Source: Chloroflexota bacterium (lineage in GTDB: Bacteria > Chloroflexota > Anaerolineae > Anaerolineales > UBA11858). From it: DNA of 35,252 nucleotides. The stretch is from NCBI GenBank assembly GCA_016865865.1, contig VGOC01000027.1, positions 1-35,252 on the forward strand, written 5' to 3'. The first letter of the stretch is position 1, and the number at the start of each line of letters is the position of its first letter. Under the pieces are notes generated by a model. It was not told the DNA's origin. It ran no database searches and saw nothing but the letters and a program-made list of their open reading frames with translations. Position numbers and translations under genes: made by a program. This document shows positions 16,753 to 25,048 of this stretch, one piece after another.

Positions 16753-16824
16753 GCGGGCGTGGCCAAGTGGTAAGGCATCAGCCTTCCAAGCTGATATTCG
16801 CCGGTTCGAATCCGGTCGCCCGCT
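16753..16824 (+). tRNA. tRNA-Gly (anticodon TCC)
   Basis: Acceptor GCGGGCG (16753-16759) pairs with CGCCCGC (16817-16823). The anticodon stem TCAGC/GCTGA encloses CTTCCAA with anticodon TCC at 16785-16787. The T arm is GCCGG-TTCGAAT-CCGGT, with a G-T closing pair. The discriminator is T, as expected for glycine. CCA is not encoded. Confidence 0.95.
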
Positions 16825-16827
16825 CTC

Positions 16828-16900
16828 GGGCCCATAGCTCAGTGGTCAGAGCGAGCGGCTCATAACCGCCAGGTCGCTGGTTCGATCCCAGCTGGGCCCA
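16828..16900 (+). tRNA. tRNA with CAT anticodon (Met elongator, or Ile2)
   Basis: Acceptor GGGCCCA (16828-16834) pairs with TGGGCCC (16893-16899) and the discriminator is A. The D stem is GCTC/GAGC. The anticodon loop CTCATAA has CAT at 16861-16863. The T arm is GCTGG-TTCGATC-CCAGC. The outermost anticodon-stem pair is an A-C mismatch. CAT could read Met, or AUA if lysidine-modified; the sequence alone does not settle it. It begins only three bases after tRNA-Gly, so the two are co-transcribed. Confidence 0.93.
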
Positions 16901-16905
16901 CTGTT

Positions 16906-17556
16906 GTGTTAGCAGTATTGTTAATCACAGGTGGTTACCTGCTGGGATCGATTCCCTCGGCGTATTGGGCTGGTCGCTGGATCAAGGGGATTGATCTGCG
17001 CCAGTACGGCAGCGGCACCGTCAGCGGCTCGATGGTCTGGGAGCATGTCGCCCGGTGGGCTATTTTCCCGGTTGGAATCTTCGACATCGCGAAAGCCGCT
17101 CTGCCAACCTGGCTGGGATTGGAACTCGATTTGGGGGAGAACATCGCCGCTGCCGCAGGTCTGGCAGCAGTCGTAGGCCATAACTGGCCGATTTATCTGG
17201 GCTTCAAGGGTGGACGGGGATTGAGTCCCTTTATAGGTGTTCTGTTGATCATTTTCCCCTGGGGCTTCCCATGGATGCTGGCTTTCCTCGCAATTGGTTT
17301 CTTGTTAGGAGACTCAGCCCCATGGGCCTTAGCAAGTCTTGGCACGCTGCCTCTACCTGCTTACTGGCTGGATAAGCTCGCCACGGTCTCCTTCGCCGCG
17401 GGGAGTATGCTGCTGGTGACTTTGGGCAAACGGTTAGAAGCCAACGGTAGACCGCTGCCACCCCCTGGCATCGAGCGTCGCCAGGTGCTGCTGCGGCGCT
17501 TGATTCTCGACCGCGATATCCTCTCCCACACCGAATGGATCAACCGCCAGCCTTGA
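16906..17556 (+). CDS. PlsY-like glycerol-3-phosphate acyltransferase family protein
   Basis: 216-residue polytopic protein of the PlsY family, which acylates glycerol-3-phosphate from acyl phosphate. The N-terminus 'YLLGSIPSAYWAGRW' and the motif 'GHNWPIYLGFKGGRG' (residues 91-105) are clear. The first catalytic loop differs: instead of the usual GSGNIGATN-type sequence it reads 'YGSGTVSGSMVWEHVAR' (34-50), so it may be a divergent paralogue. The start is a GTG six bases after the tRNA, without a ribosome site; a TTG at 16918 is an alternative. The last 41 codons overlap the alpha/beta hydrolase on the other strand. Confidence 0.75.
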   Translation: MLAVLLITGGYLLGSIPSAYWAGRWIKGIDLRQYGSGTVSGSMVWEHVARWAIFPVGIFDIAKAALPTWLGLELDLGENIAAAAGLAAVVGHNWPIYLGFKGGRGLSPFIGVLLIIFPWGFPWMLAFLAIGFLLGDSAPWALASLGTLPLPAYWLDKLATVSFAAGSMLLVTLGKRLEANGRPLPPPGIERRQVLLRRLILDRDILSHTEWINRQP

Positions 17557-18471
17557 ACCGCCGATCAATGACTCATCCAAGAATTCGATGATCTCCGGAA
17601 TCAGCTCATCCAATACCGGGTTTCGCACCTCGCTGTGATTAGCTCCTTCGACCAACCACATTTGTTTGGGCCGCTCAGCCAGGGCAAACAGATGATAAGC
17701 CTGCTCCTGCGTGATCCGCCGATCATCGCTGCCATGCACCAACAGCAGCGGTCGCGGCGAGATTCGAGCGATCAAATCCTGCGGGCGGACATCACAGCGG
17801 CAAAACCCTTTGCGAAACTCCGAGAACCTCATCGTTAAATCCAGAACGAATTTCGGTATCAGCGCCGGACGATTGGTCTCCCACACTTCTTCGAGCGTAG
17901 CGAAAGGCGCGACTGCTACGACCGCGCCAATATGGCGATTGCGGGCAGCGCTGATGATAATCGAGGCGGCCCCCGCAGAATGCCCGATCGCCCCAATGCG
18001 ATGAATATCTCTGGCGTCATGAAGATAGCTCACCGCCGCGTCGACATCTTTGCTTTCCTTGGCCCCATAAGTGAACCCGGTGCGGTTGCCATCGCTGCGC
18101 CCGTGACCACGATAGCTGAAGAGCAGCACGTGGTAACCGGCTTCATGCAATGGGCGAACCAGCGATAACCCGGAGCGCTGATCCCTGGATGTAGCAGGGG
18201 CGTAGATGATCGCCGGAGCATCCTGTTTGCCTGCCGGGAAGAGCCAACCCCGCAGGATCAAACCATCAGTTGTAGGGAAGGTCACTTCTTCGTAGGGAAT
18301 CCCAAGTGCATCTGTCTGGCTGGAAAAACCATAGAGAAAGATTGGGGGGATGGTGGCTGCTAATTCGCCAACCAGCGGGCTGCTCACAGCGAGCAGTGAG
18401 GTGCTCAATAGAATTGTCGAAATAATTCTCGAACCTAACACGCCTGTTTGATAAAACTCTCCAATACACAA
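17434..18471 (-). CDS. Alpha/beta hydrolase, probably exported or membrane-anchored
   Basis: 345-residue protein with an N-terminal hydrophobic segment (residues 14-45) and a serine hydrolase fold from about residue 60. The oxyanion region is 'YAPATSRDQRSG' and the nucleophile is S165 in GHSAG. The acid is D249 or D250 in 'HGSDDRRI' and the histidine is H279 in 'EGANHSEV'. Substrate is unknown; the family includes esterases and peptidases. The fold should end near residue 302, and the last 41 residues are encoded entirely antisense to the PlsY-like gene. Confidence 0.85.
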   Translation of the reverse strand: MCIGEFYQTGVLGSRIISTILLSTSLLAVSSPLVGELAATIPPIFLYGFSSQTDALGIPYEEVTFPTTDGLILRGWLFPAGKQDAPAIIYAPATSRDQRSGLSLVRPLHEAGYHVLLFSYRGHGRSDGNRTGFTYGAKESKDVDAAVSYLHDARDIHRIGAIGHSAGAASIIISAARNRHIGAVVAVAPFATLEEVWETNRPALIPKFVLDLTMRFSEFRKGFCRCDVRPQDLIARISPRPLLLVHGSDDRRITQEQAYHLFALAERPKQMWLVEGANHSEVRNPVLDELIPEIIEFLDESLIGGSRLAVDPFGVGEDIAVENQAPQQHLATLDARGWQRSTVGF

Positions 18472-18473
18472 AT

Positions 18474-18499
18474 TTCGCAGGAGATTATTCTCCTGCGAA
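18474..18499. repeat. Perfect 11-bp hairpin upstream of the hydrolase gene
   Basis: TTCGCAGGAGA (18474-18484) and TCTCCTGCGAA (18489-18499) pair across a TTAT loop, adjacent to the hydrolase start. CGCCTGTT near 18441 and AACAGGCG near 18498 offer a competing pairing. No T-run follows. It could be a regulatory structure or another short repeat. Confidence 0.5.
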
Positions 18500-18576
18500 C
18501 AGGCGGGGAGTTTACCAAGCAGATCCGATTACCGTCAAGTGAGGCGGTACGATTCTTAGAGAATACTAATATGACA

Positions 18577-18674
18577 GCGCAAGGTTGGCTGGATTATACC
18601 GAAAACCGGATCGGAAGCCCGTCCTCGGGCGCCCCAAGGACGGGGCTTGGGATCATTTTAAGGGAACCTTGCGC
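18577..18674. repeat. Foldback repeat with AAGCCCGTCC core, copy 2
   Basis: The outer arms GCGCAAGGTT (18577-18586) and AACCTTGCGC (18665-18674) are perfect. Inside, GGATCGGAAGCCCGTCC pairs imperfectly with the stretch ending GGGATC at 18654. The core 18608-18654 matches 7781-7827 position by position over most of its length, although the outer arms differ between the copies. It lies between the 3' end of degV and the 5' end of the hydrolase gene. Confidence 0.75.
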
Positions 18675-18687
18675 GGTAATAATAAGC

Positions 18688-19590
18688 CTATTCGTGATAA
18701 TATGCCAAACCGATAATCCCTGGGCCAGCGTGCACCCCAATGACCGGCGTCATACTGGTAATAAAAATCTCATCAGGCTGAAGTTCTTGGAGGGCCAAAT
18801 CGCGTAACCGGGCTGCCTGATCAGGCGCATCACCCTCCATCACCGCCAGGCGTAAGCCAGGTTTCCCGGCAACCCGCTCAGCCACCCAGGCGACCATTTT
18901 CTCCAAAGATCTACCCGCTCCTCGTACCCGGGCAATGGGGGCAACCAATCCATCATCACCGATGTTCAAGATTGGTTTGACATCAATCATATTTCCCAAC
19001 ATGTAAGCCAATTTCCCAATCCGCCCGCCGCGCGCCAGGTATTCCAACGTATCCAGAGTCGCCACGAAACCTGTACGAGTTCTCACATCTTTGGCGATAT
19101 CCATGACTTGCCCCAATGCGGCCCCTCGACAGGACGCCTGAGCAGCCTCGATGGCGATAAAACCCTGGGCAATGGTTGCCGTTCGGGTGTCGAAAACCCC
19201 GATTTCACGGTCGGGATACTCCTCTCGGATCATCGGCGCTGCTTCGAGAGCAGTATCATACGCGCCGCTCAGCTTGCCAGACACAGGCAGATACAAGATA
19301 GACCCTGCTCCAGCTTGTAACCGTTCCCGGAATACCTGAAGATACTCCCCTAACGAGGGGTGAGAGGTTCGAGGTAGGATACCTTCAGTGCGCATACGCT
19401 GGTAAAGCTCCGTCGGGGTGATATCCACTTCGTCCCGGAAGGTCGCATCTTCCACGAGGACCGAAAAAGGCACCACCGAGATTCCCAATTCGCCCGCCAC
19501 TGTCGCGGGGACTTGCGCAACACTGTCGGTCACCACCGCGACTTTGCCATCATCAATGTATTGTGAAAGAGAGTGAGTAGTCATATGCAT
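18688..19590 (-). CDS. DegV family fatty-acid-binding protein
   Basis: 300-residue DegV-fold protein. Homologues bind a fatty acid and present it to fatty acid kinase (FakB role in the FakA/FakB system). Recognisable blocks are 'VAVVTDSVAQVP' near residue 17, 'TSHPSLGEYLQVF' near residue 75 and 'LPVSGKLSGAYDTA' near residue 100. Further on are 'LEYLARGGRIGK' near residue 183 and 'PVIGVHAGPGIIGLAYY' at the C-terminus. GAGG lies seven bases before the first ATG, supporting 19590 as the start. A fakA gene is not in the window. A minus-strand TATAAT at 19655-19650 may be its promoter, but the -35 box is poor. Confidence 0.92.
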   Translation of the reverse strand: MHMTTHSLSQYIDDGKVAVVTDSVAQVPATVAGELGISVVPFSVLVEDATFRDEVDITPTELYQRMRTEGILPRTSHPSLGEYLQVFRERLQAGAGSILYLPVSGKLSGAYDTALEAAPMIREEYPDREIGVFDTRTATIAQGFIAIEAAQASCRGAALGQVMDIAKDVRTRTGFVATLDTLEYLARGGRIGKLAYMLGNMIDVKPILNIGDDGLVAPIARVRGAGRSLEKMVAWVAERVAGKPGLRLAVMEGDAPDQAARLRDLALQELQPDEIFITSMTPVIGVHAGPGIIGLAYYHE

Positions 19591-19860
19591 TAGCGAACCT
19601 CGATTATTACGAAGTTATCCTCTCCAAGACTGAGCCAGGTGTGTATGCGATTATATCCTATGAATCCACTGCAGAATCCTCGTTCATGTGTTTTTTCAGT
19701 GAACTGATCTTAAGTCTATACCAAACTCTGTCCCATTGAAGTAAAATTAGGGGCGTTTCGTATCGAATGAAGAGAGACCCGAAAAAGGGTGGGCGTGGGC
19801 GGGCGCATCCCTCCACACCTCTTTTCCGGGAATTTTTCGACTTTCAAGAAGGAATATTTT
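19591..19860. other. Divergent intergenic region between degV and the TerC gene
   Basis: 270 bases without a gene. It contains the minus-strand TATAAT at 19655-19650 and an imperfect palindrome at about 19778-19830 (CCCGAAAAAGGGTG paired with the reverse complement CCCGGAAAAGAGGTG). That palindrome begins like the stem of the 7517-7628 element. A good ribosome site (AGAAGGAA) precedes the TerC ATG. I looked for a manganese (yybP-ykoY) riboswitch and did not see its conserved core. Confidence 0.6.
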
Positions 19861-20613
19861 ATGGAGTGGCTAGCTAGTCCTGAAACCTGGATTGCCCTAC
19901 TAACGCTGACGGCCCTGGAAATCGTCCTCGGCATAGACAATATCATCTTCATCTCCATTCTAGCCGGAAAACTTCCCGCGCATCAACAAAAGAAGGGCCG
20001 TCTGATCGGCCTGATCATGGCTATGCTGACGCGCATCTTGCTGCTCTTCTCTCTCGCCTGGCTCACTAGACTCACCGACCCCTTTTTCCACGTGTTCGGA
20101 CATGGTGTATCGGGAAGAGACATCATCTTGATCGTCGGCGGCTTGTTCCTACTAGCCAAAAGCACTGTGGAGATCCATGAAAGACTGGAAGGCAAAGAAG
20201 GAGAAGCCTCTGCCAGGGTGAAAGCATCTTTTACTGCGGTTGTCATCCAGATCATGCTTTTGGATATCGTCTTTTCCCTGGACTCGGTGATCACGGCCGT
20301 GGGTATGGCCAACCAACTGGCCGTAATGGTAACAGCGGTGATCATCGCCGTGCTGATTATGCTCTACGCGTCCGGGCCGATTAACAGCTACGTCAATGAT
20401 CGGCCAACGCTGAAAATCCTGGCCTTGAGCTTCTTACTGCTGATCGGCGTCAACCTGGTGGCGGATGGCCTGGGTTTCCACATTCCCAAAGGCTACACCT
20501 ACTTCGCCATGGGCTTCTCCTTCTTCGTCGAGATGCTCAACCAGCGCCTGCGCGAACGAAAAGAACATCCCATTCAACTGCGGCGGGCTTACATCGAAGA
20601 GGAATCTTCATGA
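19861..20613 (+). CDS. TerC family integral membrane protein
   Basis: 250-residue protein with about seven membrane helices. The TerC signature is the pair of acidic membrane motifs: 'LEIVLGIDNIIFISILAGKLP' near residues 19-40 and 'MLLDIVFSLDSVITAVGMA' near residues 135-155. Family members export manganese or support metal loading of exported proteins; tellurite resistance is only one reported phenotype. The ATG at 19861 is chosen for its AGAAGGAA ribosome site; the frame extends upstream through the palindromic repeat. Its stop overlaps the next ATG (ATGA), so the two genes are coupled. Confidence 0.93.
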   Translation: MEWLASPETWIALLTLTALEIVLGIDNIIFISILAGKLPAHQQKKGRLIGLIMAMLTRILLLFSLAWLTRLTDPFFHVFGHGVSGRDIILIVGGLFLLAKSTVEIHERLEGKEGEASARVKASFTAVVIQIMLLDIVFSLDSVITAVGMANQLAVMVTAVIIAVLIMLYASGPINSYVNDRPTLKILALSFLLLIGVNLVADGLGFHIPKGYTYFAMGFSFFVEMLNQRLRERKEHPIQLRRAYIEEESS

Positions 20614-21716
20614 GCAATACCAGGCATCCTCTAAAACAGATATCCGTTGTCCTGGTCAATATTGCTGCGGTAGGATTGGTTTTCGTAGCAGCGCTTTTGG
20701 GATGGGATCGCCTTAGAGCGCGAGGATCAACCCCACCCCCCGCGCAGCCCCTCCCCCTCGAGGTCTCACCCACACCCAAACAGGAGATTCAAGCCGACGT
20801 TCAGGTTGGTCTGCCAGCCCTGGCATCTGACTCGCCCCCAAAGGTCTACGGCATCACGCGCATCGCTTCCATGGATACGACAATCCCCACCCGCCCCCGC
20901 GTTGACGTGACCACCTATACAGTCGAGTTGGGCGACAGCCTCTTCAGCATCGCCGATCAATTCAACCTCAAAGCAGAGACGATCCTATGGGGCAATTTCG
21001 ATATCTTAGAGGACAACCCGCATTTGCTCAACGCCGGGCAAGTGCTCAATATTCTGCCCGTCAATGGCACCTATTACCAGTGGCAAGAGGGAGATAATCT
21101 GAGGCAGGTAGCAGATTTCTTCAAAGTCGCCCCGCAGGCGATCATCGAATACCCCGGAAACCGCTTCGACCTGACCGAGGCATCCGTAGAGAATCCCTCG
21201 ATCGAGGAAGGTACCTGGTTGATCATCCCAGGGGGAAGGCGCGCCATCAAGGATTGGGGACCTCCGGCCATCACCCGCGAGAATCCAGCCTCGGCTGCCT
21301 ACTACGGCGCAGGCCACTGTGGAGCGGTCTACGAGGGCGCGGTCGGCACATTCACCTTCCTCTGGCCGACCACCAGCCACGAGATCTCTGGCTATACGTA
21401 TGACCCCTCTGTGCACCCCGCCATAGACATCGCTGGCCAGGAAGGCAACCCCATCTACGCTACCGATAACGGCGTGGTGGTTTACGCCGGCTGGAGCGAT
21501 TATGGCTACGGCTACCTGATCGTCATTGACCACGGCACAGGATGGCAATCAGCCTACGCGCACCTGAGCGCGGTGGGCGTATCCTGCGGGCAGAGCGTCT
21601 TCCAGGGCACGCTGATCGGCGCATTGGGAAACACAGGCAGATCAACCGGGGCGCACTTACACTTCGAAATGGTCTATAATGGAGCTAAGGTCAATCCGCT
21701 GAACTTCGTACAGTAA
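20610..21716 (+). CDS. LysM-containing M23 family peptidase
   Basis: 368-residue surface protein. It has a membrane anchor (residues 10-30), a proline-rich linker (40-60), a LysM domain (about 102-149, 'TYTVELGDSLFSIADQF') and a second LysM-like unit (about 155-207). A C-terminal M23 endopeptidase domain (about 262-366) follows. The zinc ligands are H269 and D273 in 'HPAID' and H351 in 'HLHFE', with H318 in 'YAHLS' also conserved, so the enzyme should be active on peptidoglycan cross-bridges. It overlaps the TerC gene by four bases. Confidence 0.93.
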   Translation: MSNTRHPLKQISVVLVNIAAVGLVFVAALLGWDRLRARGSTPPPAQPLPLEVSPTPKQEIQADVQVGLPALASDSPPKVYGITRIASMDTTIPTRPRVDVTTYTVELGDSLFSIADQFNLKAETILWGNFDILEDNPHLLNAGQVLNILPVNGTYYQWQEGDNLRQVADFFKVAPQAIIEYPGNRFDLTEASVENPSIEEGTWLIIPGGRRAIKDWGPPAITRENPASAAYYGAGHCGAVYEGAVGTFTFLWPTTSHEISGYTYDPSVHPAIDIAGQEGNPIYATDNGVVVYAGWSDYGYGYLIVIDHGTGWQSAYAHLSAVGVSCGQSVFQGTLIGALGNTGRSTGAHLHFEMVYNGAKVNPLNFVQ

Positions 21717-21749
21717 AACGTTGCGCGGGATTCATACCGCAACCAAAAG

Positions 21750-21765
21750 GCGACATGAATGTCGC
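21750..21765. repeat. Small perfect hairpin GCGACAT-GA-ATGTCGC
   Basis: A seven-base perfect stem with a two-base loop lies in the 106-base spacer before the phospholipase D gene. Surrounding words such as TTGCGCG recur at 21721 and 21776, suggesting a repeat element. The frame of the next gene is open through it. Confidence 0.5.
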
Positions 21766-21822
21766 GCTACAAGATTTGCGCGAACGAAGCAAATGTCGAG
21801 TGGTAATATTGTAAAATGTGAA

Positions 21823-22890
21823 ATGTCTAGAATTATCGCCGCTATCCTCCTCATAACGACCATCGCCGCCTGCGTCCCTGCTGCTCCCACGACCCTCGAG
21901 CTGTTGCCGACGATCACTCCCATCGGAGATTCCGCAAGCGCGAGCGACTGGATCACGGTCTATTTCACCGACCCCGACAGCCCAGACGCGGAGAGCCACC
22001 GTGGCGGCCCCGACGAGGCGCTGGCAGTGGCCATTGATCAAGCGCGTTTCAGCGTTGATGCGGCGATGTATGATTTCAATCTGTGGGGCATCCGCGACGC
22101 CCTGATCTCCGCTCACCAGCGCGGGGCTACGGTGAGAGTAGTCACCGAGAGCGATAACCTGGACGAGATGGAAATCCAGGAGTTGATCGAAGTCGGCATC
22201 CCGGTGATCAGCGACCGCCGGGAGAGCCTGATGCATAATAAGTTCGTGGTCATAGACGAATACACAGTCTGGACCGGCTCGATGAACTACACCATCAACG
22301 ATGCATATAAGAACAACAACAATCTGCTCGAAATACGCTCCTCCCGGTTGGCCGAAAACTATCTCACCGAATTCGAGGAAATGTTCGTCGGCGACTTCTT
22401 CGGAAATCATGTCGTTGCTCGAACCCCCCACCCCTCTCTGGACATCCAGGGCATACGCCTCGACAATTACTTTTCCCCCGATGATGGCGTCGCAGCCGAG
22501 ATCATCGAACTAATCCGTAGCGCGGAAGAGAGTATCTACTTCTTGATCTTTTCCTTCACCTCCGACGATATCGCTGCAGCGCTCATAGAAAAAGCCGGGC
22601 AGGGAGTTGCCGTATCCGGCGTGTTCGATGAAGGGCAGTATCGCTCCAACCGCGGCGCCGAGTTCGATCATCTGCGCGAGGCCGGGCTAGATGTGCGCCT
22701 GGACGGCAACCCCCGTAACATGCACCATAAGGTCTTCGTCATAGATAAGCAGATCGTCATCACCGGCTCCTATAATTTCAGCGCTTCGGCGGAAGAGAGT
22801 AACGATGAGAATACGCTGGTGATCTACGACGCTGAGGTCGCCGCGCTGTACCTGGCAGAGTTCGAGCGTGTGCTTGCAAACGCAAAGTAA
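21823..22890 (+). CDS. Phospholipase D family lipoprotein
   Basis: 355-residue secreted protein with a lipoprotein signal peptide (MSRIIAAILLITTIAAC, lipid-attachment C17) and two HKD motifs. The first is H138-x-K140-x4-D145 and the second is H301-x-K303-x4-D308, each followed by the usual GS/GSxN element. Two half-sites form one active site in this superfamily, which includes phospholipases and the Nuc endonuclease; the substrate here is unknown. The ATG at 21823 is chosen because it places the signal peptide at the N-terminus; an ATG at 21793 would add ten residues. No clear ribosome site is seen for either. Confidence 0.88.
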   Translation: MSRIIAAILLITTIAACVPAAPTTLELLPTITPIGDSASASDWITVYFTDPDSPDAESHRGGPDEALAVAIDQARFSVDAAMYDFNLWGIRDALISAHQRGATVRVVTESDNLDEMEIQELIEVGIPVISDRRESLMHNKFVVIDEYTVWTGSMNYTINDAYKNNNNLLEIRSSRLAENYLTEFEEMFVGDFFGNHVVARTPHPSLDIQGIRLDNYFSPDDGVAAEIIELIRSAEESIYFLIFSFTSDDIAAALIEKAGQGVAVSGVFDEGQYRSNRGAEFDHLREAGLDVRLDGNPRNMHHKVFVIDKQIVITGSYNFSASAEESNDENTLVIYDAEVAALYLAEFERVLANAK

Positions 22891-22965
22891 GCAAGGAATA
22901 GAAAATATACCTCGTCTACCTGTTACCCTACCCACCGAACACACACCCAAAACGGAGAACCGATC

Positions 22966-23292
22966 ATGTACTTCTACGATCCTTCCGAACGCCCCTCCAA
23001 AGTACTCGCCCCCGGCATCCATGCGCGCACATTTTGGGGCAAAAAGATGCTCATCGCCGCCGTTGACCTCGACCCCAACACGCGCCTGCCCCGCCACAGT
23101 CATCCTCATGAACAACTTGGCAATGTCATTCAGGGTCAGATGGAACTAACCATTGGCGAGGAAACTCGCTTGCTGCAACCTGGCGATGTATACATCATCC
23201 CCGGCGGCGTAGAGCACGAAGCCCACACCTTCGATGAAGCCGTCAAAGTGATTGATGTTTTCAGTCCGGCGCGGGAAGAGTACAAATACTAG
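22966..23292 (+). CDS. Small cupin-domain protein
   Basis: 108-residue single-domain cupin. Metal ligands are likely H44 and H46 in 'RHSHPHEQ', Q50 in place of the common glutamate, and H84 in 'PGGVEHEAH'. The glycine-rich turns 'IQGQMELTIGEE' and 'LQPGDVYIIPGG' are typical. Such proteins are often sugar-binding sensors or small isomerases or dioxygenases; no substrate can be given. It stands alone, 75 bases after the phospholipase gene and 70 bases before the next gene. Confidence 0.85.
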   Translation: MYFYDPSERPSKVLAPGIHARTFWGKKMLIAAVDLDPNTRLPRHSHPHEQLGNVIQGQMELTIGEETRLLQPGDVYIIPGGVEHEAHTFDEAVKVIDVFSPAREEYKY

Positions 23293-23362
23293 ATCGTAAA
23301 AGAAACTGGGCTACTTAGCCTTTCGCCTCGATCCGAAGGATGCCGAAACCCCGGACTCGAAG

Positions 23363-25048
23363 ATGCAGCTACCCGACAGCTCCCAACCCAAAAAGAGCAC
23401 AGATTTAAGCGCTGTATACGAGATCATCCTCCTGATCTGGCTTTCGATCTTCGCCTTCCAGATGACCTTCAGGGCTGGTGAGCGGGGTTTCTTCGCCTTC
23501 GACCAGGCGATTGTTTTCGATGGCGGCTACCGCGTATACTCCGGACAAATCCCCTATAAAGATTTCCTGATCCCCTTTGGCCCGGTGACATTCTGGCTGC
23601 AGGGCGCAATCTTCGGGGTGTTCGGAGTTAATTATGCCAGCTATATTCTCAGCGCGGCGCTCGTCAATACGCTAATCACCGGGGGAAGTTATTATCTGTT
23701 GCGAAAACTCTTTCCACAACCAAAAATCGTCGCATACCTGGGATGTCTCCTCACGGCGGTCTGGTTTTATCCCCCCTTCGGGACGCCCTGGCCTGATCAG
23801 ACCGCTTTCTTCTTTTCGTTTGCCGCCCTGCTCGTTTCGATCGTTGGGCTGCTCAGCAATCAACGATCGAATAGGAGGGAACTGATTCTTTTCACTTCAT
23901 CGGGGCTGCTATCCTTCGTCGCATTCATCAGTAAACAAAACGCTGGGGCCTTTTTCGTACCGGTTTTAGCCCTGCTGTTCTTCGTGGCAAATCCAGGCTC
24001 TCTACGGAACAGCGCCAAAGGATTCGGCCTCTTCTCGCTGGGCTGGCTTGGTGGACTCGTCGTTTTCGGCCTCTGGCTCTTGACCAAATCAGACCTGGGA
24101 CTCTTCTTGAGATATTTTTTCGAAATCCCTGCCTCAGAGGTCAGCGCGGACCGAATGCCAGGCAATTTCTTGGAGGTCATCCAGACCGTTTTCATGGGCG
24201 AGGGGCTTCCCCCCATCGTCTTGCTGACGGTCTTCTCTTCCTTCGTGGCTATCATGCTGCTTGGTTTCGAGGCAAGGTCGTCTAAAAATCGCCAGCTCGA
24301 TGACAAACACCGTTTAATCTCCATCACCCTCGCGCCCTCGCTATTCTTGTACCACAACATCTTCCTGGGGACCTCCAACAACCAACCAGAGAACTCTATC
24401 CCCTTCGTTGGCCTGATCGCCGCGATCAGCTTTGGTTTGCTGCTCACCACTCGAAAAATACCGCTCGGACAATCGCCCAAATCCTGGGACATCGCCAGAG
24501 TTTTGGCAAAGGATTTCTCTCTGTTCGTCATTCTCGGCCTGTCTGCAGCGGCGTTCTGGCTTGGCGCAAACATAGCCATCTCTCGGGCGGTTCATGGCAT
24601 CTTCCAGGGAGCAACATTCCCGCACACGTTGACAAACGATAGACTCTCGGCGCTGAAATGGGGTGAGCCAACCCGCATCCAAAGACGCATCCCCCCCGAA
24701 GACATTAATCAACTGGTCAATTATCTGGAAACACGGGACGAAAATTTCTTCGTCTTTCCCGATTTCACCATCTTCTATGGGGTGCTGGATGCGCCGTCGC
24801 CACAACCTCTGGTCTGGTTTCACCCCGGATTGACTTACTCGAAAGCATACGATCCCGAACTCGATGCCTGGATCGTTTCCGATTTGAAAGAGAATCAAGT
24901 TAGAATCATCGTCATCGAAGAAAATTCCTGGTTCCTCACACAAGAAAGGCTTGACGATTTTCCTCGCCTCGAAACTTTCCTCACCGACCACTTCAGGCTA
25001 GAGAGACAAATAGGTAATTTCATCATCTATGTGCAAAAAGATCACTGA
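23363..25048 (+). CDS. Polytopic glycosyltransferase-like membrane protein (GT39/RgtA-like)
   Basis: 561-residue protein with about 11 membrane helices. After the first helix comes 'FAFDQAIVFDGGYRVYSGQIPYKDFLIPFGPVTFWLQG', the layout of PMT/RgtA-like GT-C enzymes that use lipid-linked sugars. Acidic residues in the first loop would be catalytic. The C-terminal 150 residues form a soluble domain. It overlaps the next gene by 20 bases, and both appear to belong to one cell-envelope glycosylation unit. The donor and acceptor are unknown. No ribosome site is convincing at this ATG, so the start is provisional. Confidence 0.75.
   Translation: MQLPDSSQPKKSTDLSAVYEIILLIWLSIFAFQMTFRAGERGFFAFDQAIVFDGGYRVYSGQIPYKDFLIPFGPVTFWLQGAIFGVFGVNYASYILSAALVNTLITGGSYYLLRKLFPQPKIVAYLGCLLTAVWFYPPFGTPWPDQTAFFFSFAALLVSIVGLLSNQRSNRRELILFTSSGLLSFVAFISKQNAGAFFVPVLALLFFVANPGSLRNSAKGFGLFSLGWLGGLVVFGLWLLTKSDLGLFLRYFFEIPASEVSADRMPGNFLEVIQTVFMGEGLPPIVLLTVFSSFVAIMLLGFEARSSKNRQLDDKHRLISITLAPSLFLYHNIFLGTSNNQPENSIPFVGLIAAISFGLLLTTRKIPLGQSPKSWDIARVLAKDFSLFVILGLSAAAFWLGANIAISRAVHGIFQGATFPHTLTNDRLSALKWGEPTRIQRRIPPEDINQLVNYLETRDENFFVFPDFTIFYGVLDAPSPQPLVWFHPGLTYSKAYDPELDAWIVSDLKENQVRIIVIEENSWFLTQERLDDFPRLETFLTDHFRLERQIGNFIIYVQKDH

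Noticed and set aside
19591-19860. yybP-ykoY manganese riboswitch upstream of the TerC gene
   Set aside because: These often precede TerC genes, but the conserved core of the riboswitch is not visible; the structured part is an imperfect palindrome resembling other repeats in the window.
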